Source: Rickettsia typhi (GTDB lineage: Bacteria > Pseudomonadota > Alphaproteobacteria > Rickettsiales > UBA1997). From it: 34,380 nt of DNA. Each line of letters starts with the position of its first letter. Within the stretch, counting starts at the first letter, position 1. Both the position numbers and the translations under genes were made by a program. The stretch covers positions 1 to 34,380 of the forward strand of contig CAMCME010000013.1 of assembly GCA_945875925.1 (NCBI GenBank), written 5' to 3'. A model generated the notes under the pieces. The model worked only from the letters and a program-made list of their open reading frames with translations. It was not told the origin of the DNA and ran no database searches. This document shows positions 7,715-16,926 of this stretch, one piece after another.

Positions 7715-9472
7715 ATGAATTTTTTTAAAAAAATAATAACCGTATTAAAAAAACTTCCTCCATCTATACTAATCTTTCTACTTTTTTCTGCTTATTTTTT
7801 TATAAGATTTCCTTATTTCACAATTGATGTATTTAACTATGATGAAAATTGGCATTCAGGCTATATGAATCCAGGATTTAAAGATCAGATAAAATCTTAT
7901 CAGGCTTTTAGTCCTCTATATTGGATATTTGGGCATCTGGTCTTAAAAACTATAGGATATTTTGATATTGGTTTTGGAAGAACTTTTTTAAGATTACTAT
8001 TTGCCGGATTTTATTTTGGATCAATTTTTTTAATTTATAAAATATCTAAAAATAGATCGAATCATAGCTCTGCTATGACTTTTTTGACGCTTCTTTTTAT
8101 ATTATCCGCACCAATATCTTTCTTCGGTGGAAAGGCGATAACGCCAGAATATTTGCAGTTATTTTTATTTACTATTTGTCTTTATTTTCTTTCTAGAAAT
8201 GAAAAAAAATCTCAAAAAAGTGATAAATCTTTAAAATGGAAAGAAGCTTTTTTAAAAGCTTTGAATAGCTTTAAAATAAGCTATCTAAAGAGATTCAATG
8301 AAAAATATTCTCGGATTTGTGAAGTAAGATTGATGTGTTTTATCTGGTTTTTAGCTGGAATTTCAGCAGGTTTAAAAATGCATGCTTTGGCGATATTGCC
8401 ATTTCTTTTCTTCTACAGAATTACCTTTTTAGAAGATGAAATTAAGAGAGAAGGATTTTTTAGAACATCTTGTAAATTAGCTAAAATTGCACTGCCGATG
8501 TCTTTGCTTGGTTTGTTGGTTGCGAATTTTCCCATTTTTACAAATTATCAAGAAACCAAACAAGCTTTTGGAAATGTTGAGGCCACTAGTTTTGGCAATA
8601 TAATATCGAAATTAAATATCCTATTATTTCACATCAAAGATCCGCAATGTTGGGAAGCAATTTGTCCATTTTATGTGAGAAATGGTTATTCGCATTTGAT
8701 TTACGATTTAGTGCCGCCAATTAGTATATTTTGTGTGATGGCGATTTTTTTGCTATCAATGAAAAACAGAAGAAATGTTGTGATATTTTCTTTATTCTTT
8801 TTTTCAGTAATTTTTATCGAAATTTTCATAGCAACCGGCTATGCAAATTATCCTTGGTATCACATAACTTATGTGCCGCTTTTATTGTCTCTCTTGTTGC
8901 GATTAGATATTGAAAATCTAAATAAATTCAGAAGATATTGCGTTTACACTTTGTTGATTATGGGTGTTGTGTGTAATTTGGTTACAACTATATATTCGAT
9001 TAAAACTGCGTATGGTCTTAGAACTAAAGCCTCAGAATTAATTAAAAATAATTCTAAAAATACTCTTTGTATTGATGAGATAATTTCGCAAGAAAAGCCT
9101 AATGCTTATGTATTTGGGGTTATTTCTTTATTTAACGGAAAATCATCTTCCTTCATTGAGTCTGATTTTTTAAGAAAAAAATATTTTAATTCTTCTCCAA
9201 AAAACTTTAGTGAAGGTGGAGATTTAGAGAAGAATGTGATAAATGAATTGGCAAAAAACAAAAAAATTAAAATAGTTTTTAGCATTGATGAAGCTTCTGC
9301 TTATTATAATTCCAATCTTTATGAATATAATTCGCGAATTGCTTTTGTGAAAAAAAGTTTTGAAAAAGAATGGCAAAAAAACTTTCCTAATAGAGAAATT
9401 ACATCTCAGGTTAAAACTATAAAATCTTGCACAGGAATTAATAATTACGCCTTGGAAGTGATCATAAAATAA
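7715..9472 (+). CDS. GT-C-type membrane glycosyltransferase (PMT/ArnT-like)
   Basis: A 585-residue polytopic membrane protein. The first helix is at about residues 18-36 and is followed by VFNYDENWHSGYM, the acidic D-E pair in the first outer loop that is the catalytic hallmark of PMT/ArnT-type GT-C enzymes. Several more hydrophobic segments follow to about residue 425, then a soluble C-terminal domain that should be periplasmic. Such enzymes transfer a sugar from a polyprenyl-phosphate donor to lipid A, glycan or protein on the outer face of the membrane. It starts one base after the stop of the nucleotidyltransferase/GT2 fusion, which is a candidate maker of its donor. A basic stretch at about residues 165-205 between helices is unusually long. 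The acceptor is unknown. Confidence 0.75.
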   Translation: MNFFKKIITVLKKLPPSILIFLLFSAYFFIRFPYFTIDVFNYDENWHSGYMNPGFKDQIKSYQAFSPLYWIFGHLVLKTIGYFDIGFGRTFLRLLFAGFYFGSIFLIYKISKNRSNHSSAMTFLTLLFILSAPISFFGGKAITPEYLQLFLFTICLYFLSRNEKKSQKSDKSLKWKEAFLKALNSFKISYLKRFNEKYSRICEVRLMCFIWFLAGISAGLKMHALAILPFLFFYRITFLEDEIKREGFFRTSCKLAKIALPMSLLGLLVANFPIFTNYQETKQAFGNVEATSFGNIISKLNILLFHIKDPQCWEAICPFYVRNGYSHLIYDLVPPISIFCVMAIFLLSMKNRRNVVIFSLFFFSVIFIEIFIATGYANYPWYHITYVPLLLSLLLRLDIENLNKFRRYCVYTLLIMGVVCNLVTTIYSIKTAYGLRTKASELIKNNSKNTLCIDEIISQEKPNAYVFGVISLFNGKSSSFIESDFLRKKYFNSSPKNFSEGGDLEKNVINELAKNKKIKIVFSIDEASAYYNSNLYEYNSRIAFVKKSFEKEWQKNFPNREITSQVKTIKSCTGINNYALEVIIK

Positions 9473-9627
9473 TATGCTGACTTACCAATAATGTTAGATT
9501 TTGATCAGAAAAAACTTATTTAGTGTCATTAGAAATTTCTATTAGTTTTCTCAATTAGCCATTCTTTTTTCCAAGGCATTAAGTTATGTTTTGGAAACCC
9601 CTATAAATAAATATTAAATTAACTCTG

Positions 9628-10134
9628 ATGTCAGAAAAATTTCTTCATTACTTACTCGCTTCATTATTAATTTTGGTAATTTTTCTAATTATACATGTGC
9701 TGCATTTTAGATTATTAAAGCCAGAAATAGTCTTAAAAGCCTGTGTTATTGATGTGATATTATCTTGTTTATCAGGCTTCATTATTTACGCATTCCTTCT
9801 TAAAAATGATCTATTTGTTTCCTTCTCAGCGATGGTCACAATGCTTCTTGGATTGGCTCTTTATGCAGTTCTAGTTCCAACCATGGTTGATAGATCTTTG
9901 TCAGTTTATATGTTGGTATATTTGCAAGAAAGTGCGCAAGGATTTTTATCTAAAGAAGATCTAAAAAAAATGCTTATTAATGACTCAATTTTGGATAAAA
10001 GAATTCAAGAGCATCTAAGAGCTGGAGCAATTGAAATTGATGGTGATAAAATAAAAATAACTGAAAAAGGAAGAATTGTTTCCAAGATATTCATGTATGA
10101 CCTTGCTATTCTTGATTTAAAGAGAAATTTTTAA
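9628..10134 (+). CDS. Small membrane protein with C-terminal winged-helix-like domain
   Basis: A 168-residue protein. Three to four hydrophobic segments occupy residues about 8-27, 33-58 and 62-90. They are followed by VPTMVDRSLSVYML and a soluble tail (about 105-168) that reads like a small winged-helix: FLSKEDLKKML, RIQEHLRAGAIEIDGDKIKITEKG. The VPT-DRS-SVY pattern occurs in uncharacterised membrane proteins of polysaccharide loci; I recognise the pattern but know no function. The gap of 155 bases before it (9473-9627) holds no gene or clear terminator, and 57 bases separate it from the following GT-C gene. It may be an accessory subunit of one of the membrane glycosyltransferases. Confidence 0.65.
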   Translation: MSEKFLHYLLASLLILVIFLIIHVLHFRLLKPEIVLKACVIDVILSCLSGFIIYAFLLKNDLFVSFSAMVTMLLGLALYAVLVPTMVDRSLSVYMLVYLQESAQGFLSKEDLKKMLINDSILDKRIQEHLRAGAIEIDGDKIKITEKGRIVSKIFMYDLAILDLKRNF

Positions 10135-10191
10135 AATAAAATTTTTGAGTCAATTTTTTATCCATCACTAAGATCAATCAAATTCTAACTT

Positions 10192-11853
10192 ATGCCAAAA
10201 TTGATAAATTTATTTAAGTCTTTTTTAGAAGATTTTAAGAAAATGGATCTTTGGCATAAGATTCTATTGATCATTTCGACACTGTTTTTTTCCTTCATTT
10301 TTATTGAAAATTTTGTTTTTTCAAATTCATTCTCTACCTTGCAATTAAGAGAGATTGATGACACTGCATTTCAATATAGCATAAGAAATATTCATGAGAG
10401 TATTTCGTCCTTTAAATTTGACAGATTGATCAAGCTGAATGATTACGGCTATGGCTGGATTTACTGGATTATTGTTGGGCTGATTACTTATCCATTTTAT
10501 CTTTTGGTGTTAGTTACAGATTTTTATGTTCCTCTAATTGCACTTCCTCGCGACATTTCATTGGCTTTCACAATAGGCTCTTCCTTCTTCATTTATAAGT
10601 CTCTATCGTTTTATAGCAAAGATGAATTTTTGAAATTCATGTCGATGATTTTGCTAATGTCTTTTCCGGCATTCGGATTTTTTTCTATGCGTTTTGGCAC
10701 TGTTTCGCAAGTGATGTTTTTCTCTACTTTGGCTTTTTATCTGACTATTAGAAAAGATGATTATGAGAAAAAAGATTTACGAAATATTGCAATATCTGCT
10801 GCTTTATGCGTTGGAACCAAAATAAGCGGCGCTCTTATTTTGCCCCTGATTGGCTTGATTATGGCTGACAGAATGCAGTGGAAAATGAACAAAGAAACAT
10901 TCAAAAAAGCTAAATATTTTTTACTAAATTTTTTATTATTTTTTGTTTTATTCAGCGATCCAGCTTTGTTTTTAAGCCCTTTTAAACCTGAATATCTCTA
11001 TTCTTACATTGAGGCTTTGAAGAGCAATTCTCACTTAGCTTTGCAGGATAATTTTTTGCAAATTATGACAGAAGTTTTGGGTGTGGGATATTTGAATATT
11101 TACTTTGCAGGCGCGGCAATTGCCTTTTTGCTTCTGAATATTTTTTATAAAGAGCGTTATAAAAGAGACTTCCTATTCATGGCTTTATGGATGGTTTTCA
11201 CCTTGTCTTTGTTGGTGAAAATTATGTCGATGGGAGGTCAATATGTTATTAATTACGCTTTGGCTGTGATGTATTTATTGGCTTTCTCTATTTTATTTTT
11301 AGAAAAGTGGGGAAGGTTAGGAAAGGTTGTGGCTGTATCATTTGTCATTATGAGTTTTCTTACAAATTACAGCAACATTTCTTCAGGATTTTATTCCAAT
11401 ATGAAATATTTTAAATTGCTGCAAGACCAGATGATTGTTGCAAAAGTTGCAGCTAACGACTCTATCAAAAAATTAATTCCAGATCCAAAAGAAAATAAAG
11501 AGCAGAAAGTTAATGTTTTGATGGATTACCGAGCTATTTTTCCTTACTCGCATTTCGATAGAGAAAATTTAAATGCAGTTTTTGCTTTTGATAATATTCA
11601 GAAAGTGCGAGATCAAATTAAAGGAGATTTTGACTATATTTCTTTGAACAAGACTTCTCCATATTTTTTACCAGATCAGGAATTTAGTGACTTCATCGCA
11701 AAATTAAAAAATGAGTCAGAGCTTACTGATCAAGTTGAAAGTAGAAAAATTGTGCAGAAATTAATGGATAGTAAAAAGTTTGAAGATGTGGAATATGAGA
11801 TTTTGCTTAATGAAAATAACATAATCTTTTTTGGGAAAAGATCGGTTAAATAA
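10192..11853 (+). CDS. Polytopic membrane protein, GT-C glycosyltransferase-like
   Basis: A 553-residue protein with a first helix at about residues 22-42, an outer loop carrying LREIDDTAFQY (the acidic pair expected in GT-C enzymes), about nine further hydrophobic segments to roughly residue 400, and a charged soluble C-terminus of about 150 residues. This layout matches lipid-linked-sugar-dependent glycosyltransferases of the dolichyl-phosphate mannosyltransferase type, although overall similarity to the gene at 7715-9472 is weak. It lies 14 bases upstream of a GT2 gene. It probably decorates or extends a surface glycan on the periplasmic face, with unknown donor and acceptor. Confidence 0.7.
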   Translation: MPKLINLFKSFLEDFKKMDLWHKILLIISTLFFSFIFIENFVFSNSFSTLQLREIDDTAFQYSIRNIHESISSFKFDRLIKLNDYGYGWIYWIIVGLITYPFYLLVLVTDFYVPLIALPRDISLAFTIGSSFFIYKSLSFYSKDEFLKFMSMILLMSFPAFGFFSMRFGTVSQVMFFSTLAFYLTIRKDDYEKKDLRNIAISAALCVGTKISGALILPLIGLIMADRMQWKMNKETFKKAKYFLLNFLLFFVLFSDPALFLSPFKPEYLYSYIEALKSNSHLALQDNFLQIMTEVLGVGYLNIYFAGAAIAFLLLNIFYKERYKRDFLFMALWMVFTLSLLVKIMSMGGQYVINYALAVMYLLAFSILFLEKWGRLGKVVAVSFVIMSFLTNYSNISSGFYSNMKYFKLLQDQMIVAKVAANDSIKKLIPDPKENKEQKVNVLMDYRAIFPYSHFDRENLNAVFAFDNIQKVRDQIKGDFDYISLNKTSPYFLPDQEFSDFIAKLKNESELTDQVESRKIVQKLMDSKKFEDVEYEILLNENNIIFFGKRSVK

Positions 11854-11867
11854 ATGAAAATAAAGAT

Positions 11868-12761
11868 ATGGAAAACTCATCTAAAATAAAGCTAAGCGTT
11901 GTAGTTCAAGCCAATAATTTTGAGAAATATGTTAGGAAATGTCTTGATAGTATTTTGATGCAAAAGGTGAATTTTGAATATGAATTATTATGTTCAGATG
12001 ATTGTTCCACAGATAATTCCTTGGCTATTTTGGAAGAATATCAAAGCAAATTTCCCAATATCATTAAAGTTGTGAAAAATGCGAAAAATTTAGGATCTGC
12101 GAAAACTGCCCTAAAATTATATTCTCTAACTCAAGGTCAATATATGACTGTGATTGATGGAGATGATTATTTAATTGATGAAAATAGATTTCGGCAGCAG
12201 GTAGATTTTTTGGATCAGAATCCCGATTTTACTGGAGTTGCCAGCAATACCATCATGAAATATGAAGATAATAGCAAAGAAGATGAATTGATTGTTAAGT
12301 CAGAAATTCCTACGCAGCACACGGTTGAAGATTTTATTTCAGCCAGAACTTATTTCCATACTTCGGCAATAATGTTTCGTAATATTTACAAAAACCGTTA
12401 CCCAAATTTTTTAAGTCATGAATATGGCGAAGGTGATTGGATAAGAGCAATCATGCATTCTTCGCAAGGCAATATTGGTTATATTGACAAGATTGTTTCA
12501 GTTTACAGAGTCCACAATAAAGGCGCGTGGAACAAGATGAATGACTTTCAGAAGATGAATAGAAACACTTATGCTTGTGTGCATTTTAATCAATTTCTGG
12601 AAAAGAAATATGATCAGCTCTTTGCCTCAAGAATTAAAATATTTGTTGAACATATAATTGCTTCTTTTCCAAAAGAGATGAGCTGGAATCGCCATTTTTT
12701 GAGTAGGCTGCAATATGAGATTTTGCTGATGAAGGATAATAAAAGTTTAAATAAGATATAA
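11868..12761 (+). CDS. Family 2 glycosyltransferase
   Basis: A 297-residue protein with the GT-A/GT2 pattern: LSVVVQANNFEKYVRKCLDSIL at the N-terminus, LLCSDDCSTDNSLAILEEY for nucleotide binding, and VIDGDDYLID as the DxD-type metal site near residue 95. HEYGEGDWIRAIM fits the catalytic-base region. It has no membrane segments, so it should add a sugar from a nucleotide donor to a growing lipid-linked glycan on the cytoplasmic side. The usual second-position serine or proline of many GT2 enzymes (PxYN) is replaced by QANN, a minor variation. Its donor is unknown. The neighbours are a GT-C protein upstream and a GNAT acyltransferase 16 bases downstream. Confidence 0.85.
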   Translation: MENSSKIKLSVVVQANNFEKYVRKCLDSILMQKVNFEYELLCSDDCSTDNSLAILEEYQSKFPNIIKVVKNAKNLGSAKTALKLYSLTQGQYMTVIDGDDYLIDENRFRQQVDFLDQNPDFTGVASNTIMKYEDNSKEDELIVKSEIPTQHTVEDFISARTYFHTSAIMFRNIYKNRYPNFLSHEYGEGDWIRAIMHSSQGNIGYIDKIVSVYRVHNKGAWNKMNDFQKMNRNTYACVHFNQFLEKKYDQLFASRIKIFVEHIIASFPKEMSWNRHFLSRLQYEILLMKDNKSLNKI

Positions 12762-12777
12762 TAAGAAAAAGATAAAA

Positions 12778-13323
12778 ATGACTGTTTTAAAAGGAATGTT
12801 TGTGGGGCTGCGCTCAGTTACGGAAAATGACGCGGAATTTATTTTGAAAATTCGTACGGATGAAAAGTTAGCGAAATTTTTAAATAAAACTTCTCCCGAT
12901 ATTGAGCTGCAAAAAACTTGGATAAGAGGACAAATTGCTAGAGATGGCGATTATTATTTTATTATTGAAGATTTGAAAAGTGGCAATCCTTTGGGCTGCA
13001 TTTCGATTTATGACATTGTTGAAAAAAGCGGAGAATTTGGGCGTTGGATTTCAATTGGCAATTCTTTACAAAATATCGAATCTTGCATTTTGCTTTATGA
13101 TTTTGCCTTTGAGAAAGGACTTGATTTCGTAGATAGTTTTACCGATATGAAAAATAGCAATATTGTGAATTTTCATAAAAGTTTTGGCGCAGTTTTTGTC
13201 AAAGAATTAGCAAGCGGTGAATATAAAAATAACAGCTCGAACTTTGCGCAATATAGAATGACCAAAGAGCATTACCAAGAAGTAAGAGAAAGCAAAATAA
13301 CGCTATTAAAGAATTTTTTATGA
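12778..13323 (+). CDS. GNAT-family N-acyltransferase (RimJ/RimL-like)
   Basis: A 181-residue protein with the GNAT order: GLRSVTENDAEFILKIR at the start, PLGCISIYDI as strand 4, GEFGRWISI before the acyl-CoA/ACP loop, and NIVNFHKSFGAVFV near the end, the N-x-x-x-x-x-x-x-GF/GA element of RimJ-like acetyltransferases. These transfer an acyl group to an amine. It overlaps the next gene by four bases (ATGA), beginning a run of four overlapping genes (GNAT, VOC, FkbH, ACP). I infer that it may acylate an amino sugar, possibly with an acyl group carried on the ACP, but acetyl-CoA use is equally possible from sequence. Confidence 0.8.
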   Translation: MTVLKGMFVGLRSVTENDAEFILKIRTDEKLAKFLNKTSPDIELQKTWIRGQIARDGDYYFIIEDLKSGNPLGCISIYDIVEKSGEFGRWISIGNSLQNIESCILLYDFAFEKGLDFVDSFTDMKNSNIVNFHKSFGAVFVKELASGEYKNNSSNFAQYRMTKEHYQEVRESKITLLKNFL

Positions 13324-13721
13324 AGCTGCACCATTACGGATTTTTAACTGATGACATGTCTAAATGTATAGCCGCATATGAGTTGCTGGGATATCGAAAA
13401 ATCAGCTCTTATTTTGATGAAATTAGGATGATTGATATTGTCTTTTTGCAAAATGGTAATGACTCGGCTTTGCTAGAATTGGTTAGCCCGAAATCAGAAA
13501 ATTCAGTGGTTTTCAAGATGTTAAATAAACATCGCAACAGTCTTTATCATTCTTGTTATGAAGTAGAAAATTTAGACGCTGCAATTGAAAAATTATGTGA
13601 CAAAGCCTTTCTACTGATAGACGCACCAAAACCTGCAATTGCTTTTGAGAATCGCAAAGTGGCCTTTTTATTTTCTCAATTCACCGGAATCATAGAATTA
13701 TTAGAATCAAATGAAGTTTAG
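13320..13721 (+). CDS. VOC-superfamily (glyoxalase/methylmalonyl-CoA epimerase-like) protein
   Basis: A 133-residue protein opening MKLHHYGFLTDDMSKCIAAYELLGY, the first beta-alpha-beta unit of the vicinal oxygen chelate fold, with H4 or H5 as a likely metal ligand. ALLELVSP (glutamate) ends the first module, SLYHSCYEVENLDAAIEKL opens the second, and GIIELLE closes it. The histidine and glutamate set matches methylmalonyl-CoA epimerase-like proteins that act on alpha-substituted acyl thioesters. It sits between an acyltransferase and an FkbH/ACP pair with overlapping stops and starts, so I infer that it modifies or epimerises the acyl-ACP intermediate. The exact chemistry is not readable. Confidence 0.75.
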   Translation: MKLHHYGFLTDDMSKCIAAYELLGYRKISSYFDEIRMIDIVFLQNGNDSALLELVSPKSENSVVFKMLNKHRNSLYHSCYEVENLDAAIEKLCDKAFLLIDAPKPAIAFENRKVAFLFSQFTGIIELLESNEV

Positions 13722-15342
13722 TTTTTTAGGTAATTACACAATCGACATCATCGCTAAAGAATATGCTAAGGCCACAAAGGATGAAATTTTCATCTCAGGC
13801 TATGGCCAATATTTCTTTGATCTGATGAATGAAAATAGCGATTATTATAATTTCAAATCAGATTTTTCGATCTTGCTTTTAGATGGAAATTCTTTGCTGG
13901 AAAATAAGACGCTGGAAGAAGCTAAATCTCATATTTTAGAGTTAATTGAGCTTTTTGAAAAAGGTTCTTCGGGCTATTTGGTTTTAGGAAATATCTTTCT
14001 GGATTCAGCTGTCAATTCAGTAAAAAATTATAATAGCGAAGATTCCTGCAAAAACTTGCAGATGCAGTTAAATAGATTCTTAACTGAGATTTCCAAAGAA
14101 AATAATCGCGTTTTTATTTTAGATATTTTGTCGCTGATTGAAGAATATGGCGTGAGAAATATTTACGATAATTCGATGTGGCAATATGGCAAAATTCGCT
14201 TCAATAAATTGGGTCATAAAATTATCGCTGAAGAAATTTTAGTGTTGGTTAATGCCATTAAAAACCAAACCAAAAAATGTTTGGTTTTAGATTTAGACAA
14301 CACCTTGTGGGGCGGCGTGATTGGTGAAGATGGGATGAGCGGAATTCAGCTTGGGCCTGATGGAATTGGGGAATGTTTCTTAAAATTCCAAAAGCGCATC
14401 AAAGAAATTAGTGAAAAAGGAGTTATTCTTTGTTTATGTTCAAAAAATAATTTGGCTGATGCCAAAGAAGTCTTCGATAGCCATGAATTTTGCTATTTAA
14501 AATGGGATGATTTTATTTTGCATAAAGTTGACTGGAACAGAAAGGATAAAAATATTTCCGAGATAGCCGAAGTTTTAAATATTGGCGAAGATAGTTTGGT
14601 TTTCATCGATGATAATCCCGTAGAAAGGGCGATTGTAAGAGAAAATACTAAAGTCACAGTGCCTGAATTTCCTGAATTGCCAGAAGATTTGGAAAATTTT
14701 ATCAAGACAGTTGATAAAAAATATTTCGCAAAATTTTCAGTTACCAAAGAAGACAAGGAAAAAACTTTTCAATATAAGCAAAATAGCGAAAGAGAAAAAA
14801 TCAGAACCAAAGTTGATAATATTGACGAATTTATCAAAGCTTTGGGTATTAAAATTGTGATTGAGAAAGCTAGTGAAGACAATGTCGCTAGAATTGCTCA
14901 GATGACTCAGAAGACCAATCAATTTAATTTAACTACTAAGAGATATACTGAGCAGGAAATTAGAGATATGATGAATGCTGAGGGCAATAAATATCTAATT
15001 TACGCCGGCAAAGTAGAAGATAAATTTGGTAGCTACGGAATTGTGGTTCAGATAATCTTAGAAAAAACTGCTTCAGGCAATTATGAAATAGATACTTTCT
15101 TAATGAGTTGTCGCGTGATTGGTAGAAAAATTGAGGATTATTTTCTTGATAATGTTCTTAGACTTACAAAGAATGAAGCAGTGACAGCGCGATATATCCC
15201 CACCGAAAAAAACATTCTGGTGAAAAATAAATATGAAGAACTTGGTTTTTCTTTAATTGAAGACAAAGAAAATGGCGAAAAAATATACAAATCTAGTTCG
15301 TTTAGATCTTTAGACGATAAAATCTCAATCAAATATGAATAA
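13711..15342 (+). CDS. FkbH-like HAD-IIIC phosphatase/acyl-ACP loader
   Basis: A 543-residue protein with three parts: an N-terminal SGNH-like domain (residues 1-185), a HAD subclass IIIC domain beginning at LVLDLDNTLWGG (D194, D196) with CLCSKNN and VFIDDNPVERAIV as later motifs, and a C-terminal GNAT-like domain (about 370-535, containing MTQKTNQFNLTTKRY and the end YEELGFSLIED). FkbH-type enzymes take a three-carbon unit from 1,3-bisphosphoglycerate, dephosphorylate it and load glyceryl onto an acyl carrier protein. An ACP gene overlaps its end by eight bases, which strongly supports that pairing. In a glycan locus, glyceryl-ACP or a derivative could serve to acylate a sugar. The family is well supported; the final acyl product is inferred. 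Confidence 0.9.
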   Translation: MKFSFLGNYTIDIIAKEYAKATKDEIFISGYGQYFFDLMNENSDYYNFKSDFSILLLDGNSLLENKTLEEAKSHILELIELFEKGSSGYLVLGNIFLDSAVNSVKNYNSEDSCKNLQMQLNRFLTEISKENNRVFILDILSLIEEYGVRNIYDNSMWQYGKIRFNKLGHKIIAEEILVLVNAIKNQTKKCLVLDLDNTLWGGVIGEDGMSGIQLGPDGIGECFLKFQKRIKEISEKGVILCLCSKNNLADAKEVFDSHEFCYLKWDDFILHKVDWNRKDKNISEIAEVLNIGEDSLVFIDDNPVERAIVRENTKVTVPEFPELPEDLENFIKTVDKKYFAKFSVTKEDKEKTFQYKQNSEREKIRTKVDNIDEFIKALGIKIVIEKASEDNVARIAQMTQKTNQFNLTTKRYTEQEIRDMMNAEGNKYLIYAGKVEDKFGSYGIVVQIILEKTASGNYEIDTFLMSCRVIGRKIEDYFLDNVLRLTKNEAVTARYIPTEKNILVKNKYEELGFSLIEDKENGEKIYKSSSFRSLDDKISIKYE

Positions 15343-15562
15343 TAAAATTATAGAAATTCTCTCATCTGCTTTTGAATGTGAGATCAACGAAGAATCTTCG
15401 ACAGAAAATACCCCTAATTGGGATTCTTTAAACCATGTAAGAATGATTTTAGAGTTGCAGCAAAGTTTCGGCATCCGCATTTCTCACGATAAAATTGCTG
15501 AATTAACTTCAGTTAAAAAAATTTCCGACTTTCTGAAAGATAAAAATATTCAAGTTTCTTAA
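15335..15562 (+). CDS. Acyl carrier protein
   Basis: A 75-residue acidic protein with the phosphopantetheine site NWDSLNHVRMI; S31 is the expected attachment serine. The flanking helices (II to AFEC, LELQQSFGI, KKISDFLKD) match the ACP four-helix pattern. It overlaps the end of the FkbH-like gene by eight bases and is followed two bases later by a glycosyltransferase gene. It is therefore very likely the dedicated carrier on which the FkbH-like enzyme builds an acyl group, not the fatty-acid AcpP, whose usual D-S-L-D-x-V-E context differs. Confidence 0.9.
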   Translation: MNNKIIEILSSAFECEINEESSTENTPNWDSLNHVRMILELQQSFGIRISHDKIAELTSVKKISDFLKDKNIQVS

Positions 15563-15564
15563 AT

Positions 15565-16926
15565 ATGGCGCGCATTATATTCAGCACAGTTTCAGGCTTG
15601 CCAAATTCTAGTAAACTTCCATGTTTTTATGAAGGATTTACGGCAGCTTTGGCCAGAGAAGGCAATGAAGTTTTGGTGATCATCAATAATAAATTCATCA
15701 AAAATCACTGGGGAAATAACAAGACTAAAAAAAATGTATATAAGAAAAAATTGAGTCAGGAAATTATGAATTTTAATCCTGATTTGGTGATCACCGCGAA
15801 TAATTCTTTATATGAAGAAATTCCAAATTTGGTGACTTGTCCGATTGTGATATATTGCACCGATTCGCCGTCAGGCTTTGTAGATCGCGATATTTTAAAA
15901 GATAATATTGGCAGATATCATATTTTCCTGCCATCAGAAACCTTGATTCCAATGACCAGAGAATATTTTGGTTATGACATGAAATGTTTGGAAATTTTGC
16001 AATATGCTACGGATTTTCAGGCTGAAGCGATAGATCAAGACAAGAATATTTCTTTCATTGGCACTAATTTCAGCTTTGTTGGAGATAAATTTAGAAGTAC
16101 TTTTAATGGCAAATTTCATGACCAAAAATATAAAGCAGATTTCATAAAATTTATAAATCTGTTTAAAAAAGATGTTTTGAGAAAGCCGGATGCTTATCTA
16201 GCAGAGCTTGGTTTGGCTCCTGATTTTTTGGGTTCAATTTCTCATATCGAATTGTTAAATCTTTTTTCTTCAAATTTTAGAATTCAAACTTTAGCGGCAA
16301 TTGCTGATTTGGATTTAAGTCTTTATGGTCGTAAAAATTGGTATAATGTTTGCGATTATTCTTTAGACACTTCTTTATCTTTCGTTGATCAAGAAGTTTC
16401 CTCGGTTTTAGACAATCAAAATATCTATAATTCTAGTAAGGTTTCGATCAATATTTCTCACTCTCAAGCCGGCACGGCATTTTCTTGGCGAGTGCGCGAT
16501 GTAATGGCTTGTAACTCAGCTTTAGTTTCTGATCACAGGGAAGATATTATGACGGAATTTGGTAAATATGTTAAGATTCCAACTTTTACCAATCCTTTTG
16601 ACGCAAGAATACTTTGCCAAAAATTATTGAGTGACGAAGTTTGGAGAAAAGAAATTGTAGCTGGTTCGCAATTATCAATTGAAGAGGGGCATCGCTTCAA
16701 ACATAGAATCAAGGATGTGCAAGATATTCTTGGAATAACATTGCTTAACGATTCTAAAAAAGGATCTCTTAAATTTTTAAATCCTGATGATTTTTTCTTA
16801 TTACCAACTCTTTCCCAAAAACTTATGGGAAAAAATGGTCCAGTAAGAGTGGCAAATAGAGCGAGAGTGAATTTGACTAGGGTTTTGAAAACAAAGATGA
16901 AAATAAAAAAGAAGCCTAGACTTTAG
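15565..16926 (+). CDS. CgeB-like glycosyltransferase
   Basis: A 453-residue cytoplasmic protein. The N-terminal Rossmann-like half (FEGFTAALAREGNEVLVI, FNPDLVITANNSLYEE, IVIYCTDSPSGF) is followed by IQTLAAIADLDLSLYGRKNW and VSINISHSQAGTAFSWRVRDVMACNSALVSD, the donor-binding segment seen in CgeB/spore-maturation-type GT-B glycosyltransferases. The lysine/arginine-rich C-terminal tail (about 430-453) could contact the membrane. It starts two bases after the ACP gene and ends the + strand operon. Its last codons overlap the converging GT2 gene by 11 bases. Donor and acceptor are unknown. Confidence 0.75.
   Translation: MARIIFSTVSGLPNSSKLPCFYEGFTAALAREGNEVLVIINNKFIKNHWGNNKTKKNVYKKKLSQEIMNFNPDLVITANNSLYEEIPNLVTCPIVIYCTDSPSGFVDRDILKDNIGRYHIFLPSETLIPMTREYFGYDMKCLEILQYATDFQAEAIDQDKNISFIGTNFSFVGDKFRSTFNGKFHDQKYKADFIKFINLFKKDVLRKPDAYLAELGLAPDFLGSISHIELLNLFSSNFRIQTLAAIADLDLSLYGRKNWYNVCDYSLDTSLSFVDQEVSSVLDNQNIYNSSKVSINISHSQAGTAFSWRVRDVMACNSALVSDHREDIMTEFGKYVKIPTFTNPFDARILCQKLLSDEVWRKEIVAGSQLSIEEGHRFKHRIKDVQDILGITLLNDSKKGSLKFLNPDDFFLLPTLSQKLMGKNGPVRVANRARVNLTRVLKTKMKIKKKPRL

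Noticed and set aside
9473..9627. Possible small gene or terminator between two glycan genes
   Set aside because: No open frame of useful length and no stem-loop with a T-run was seen.
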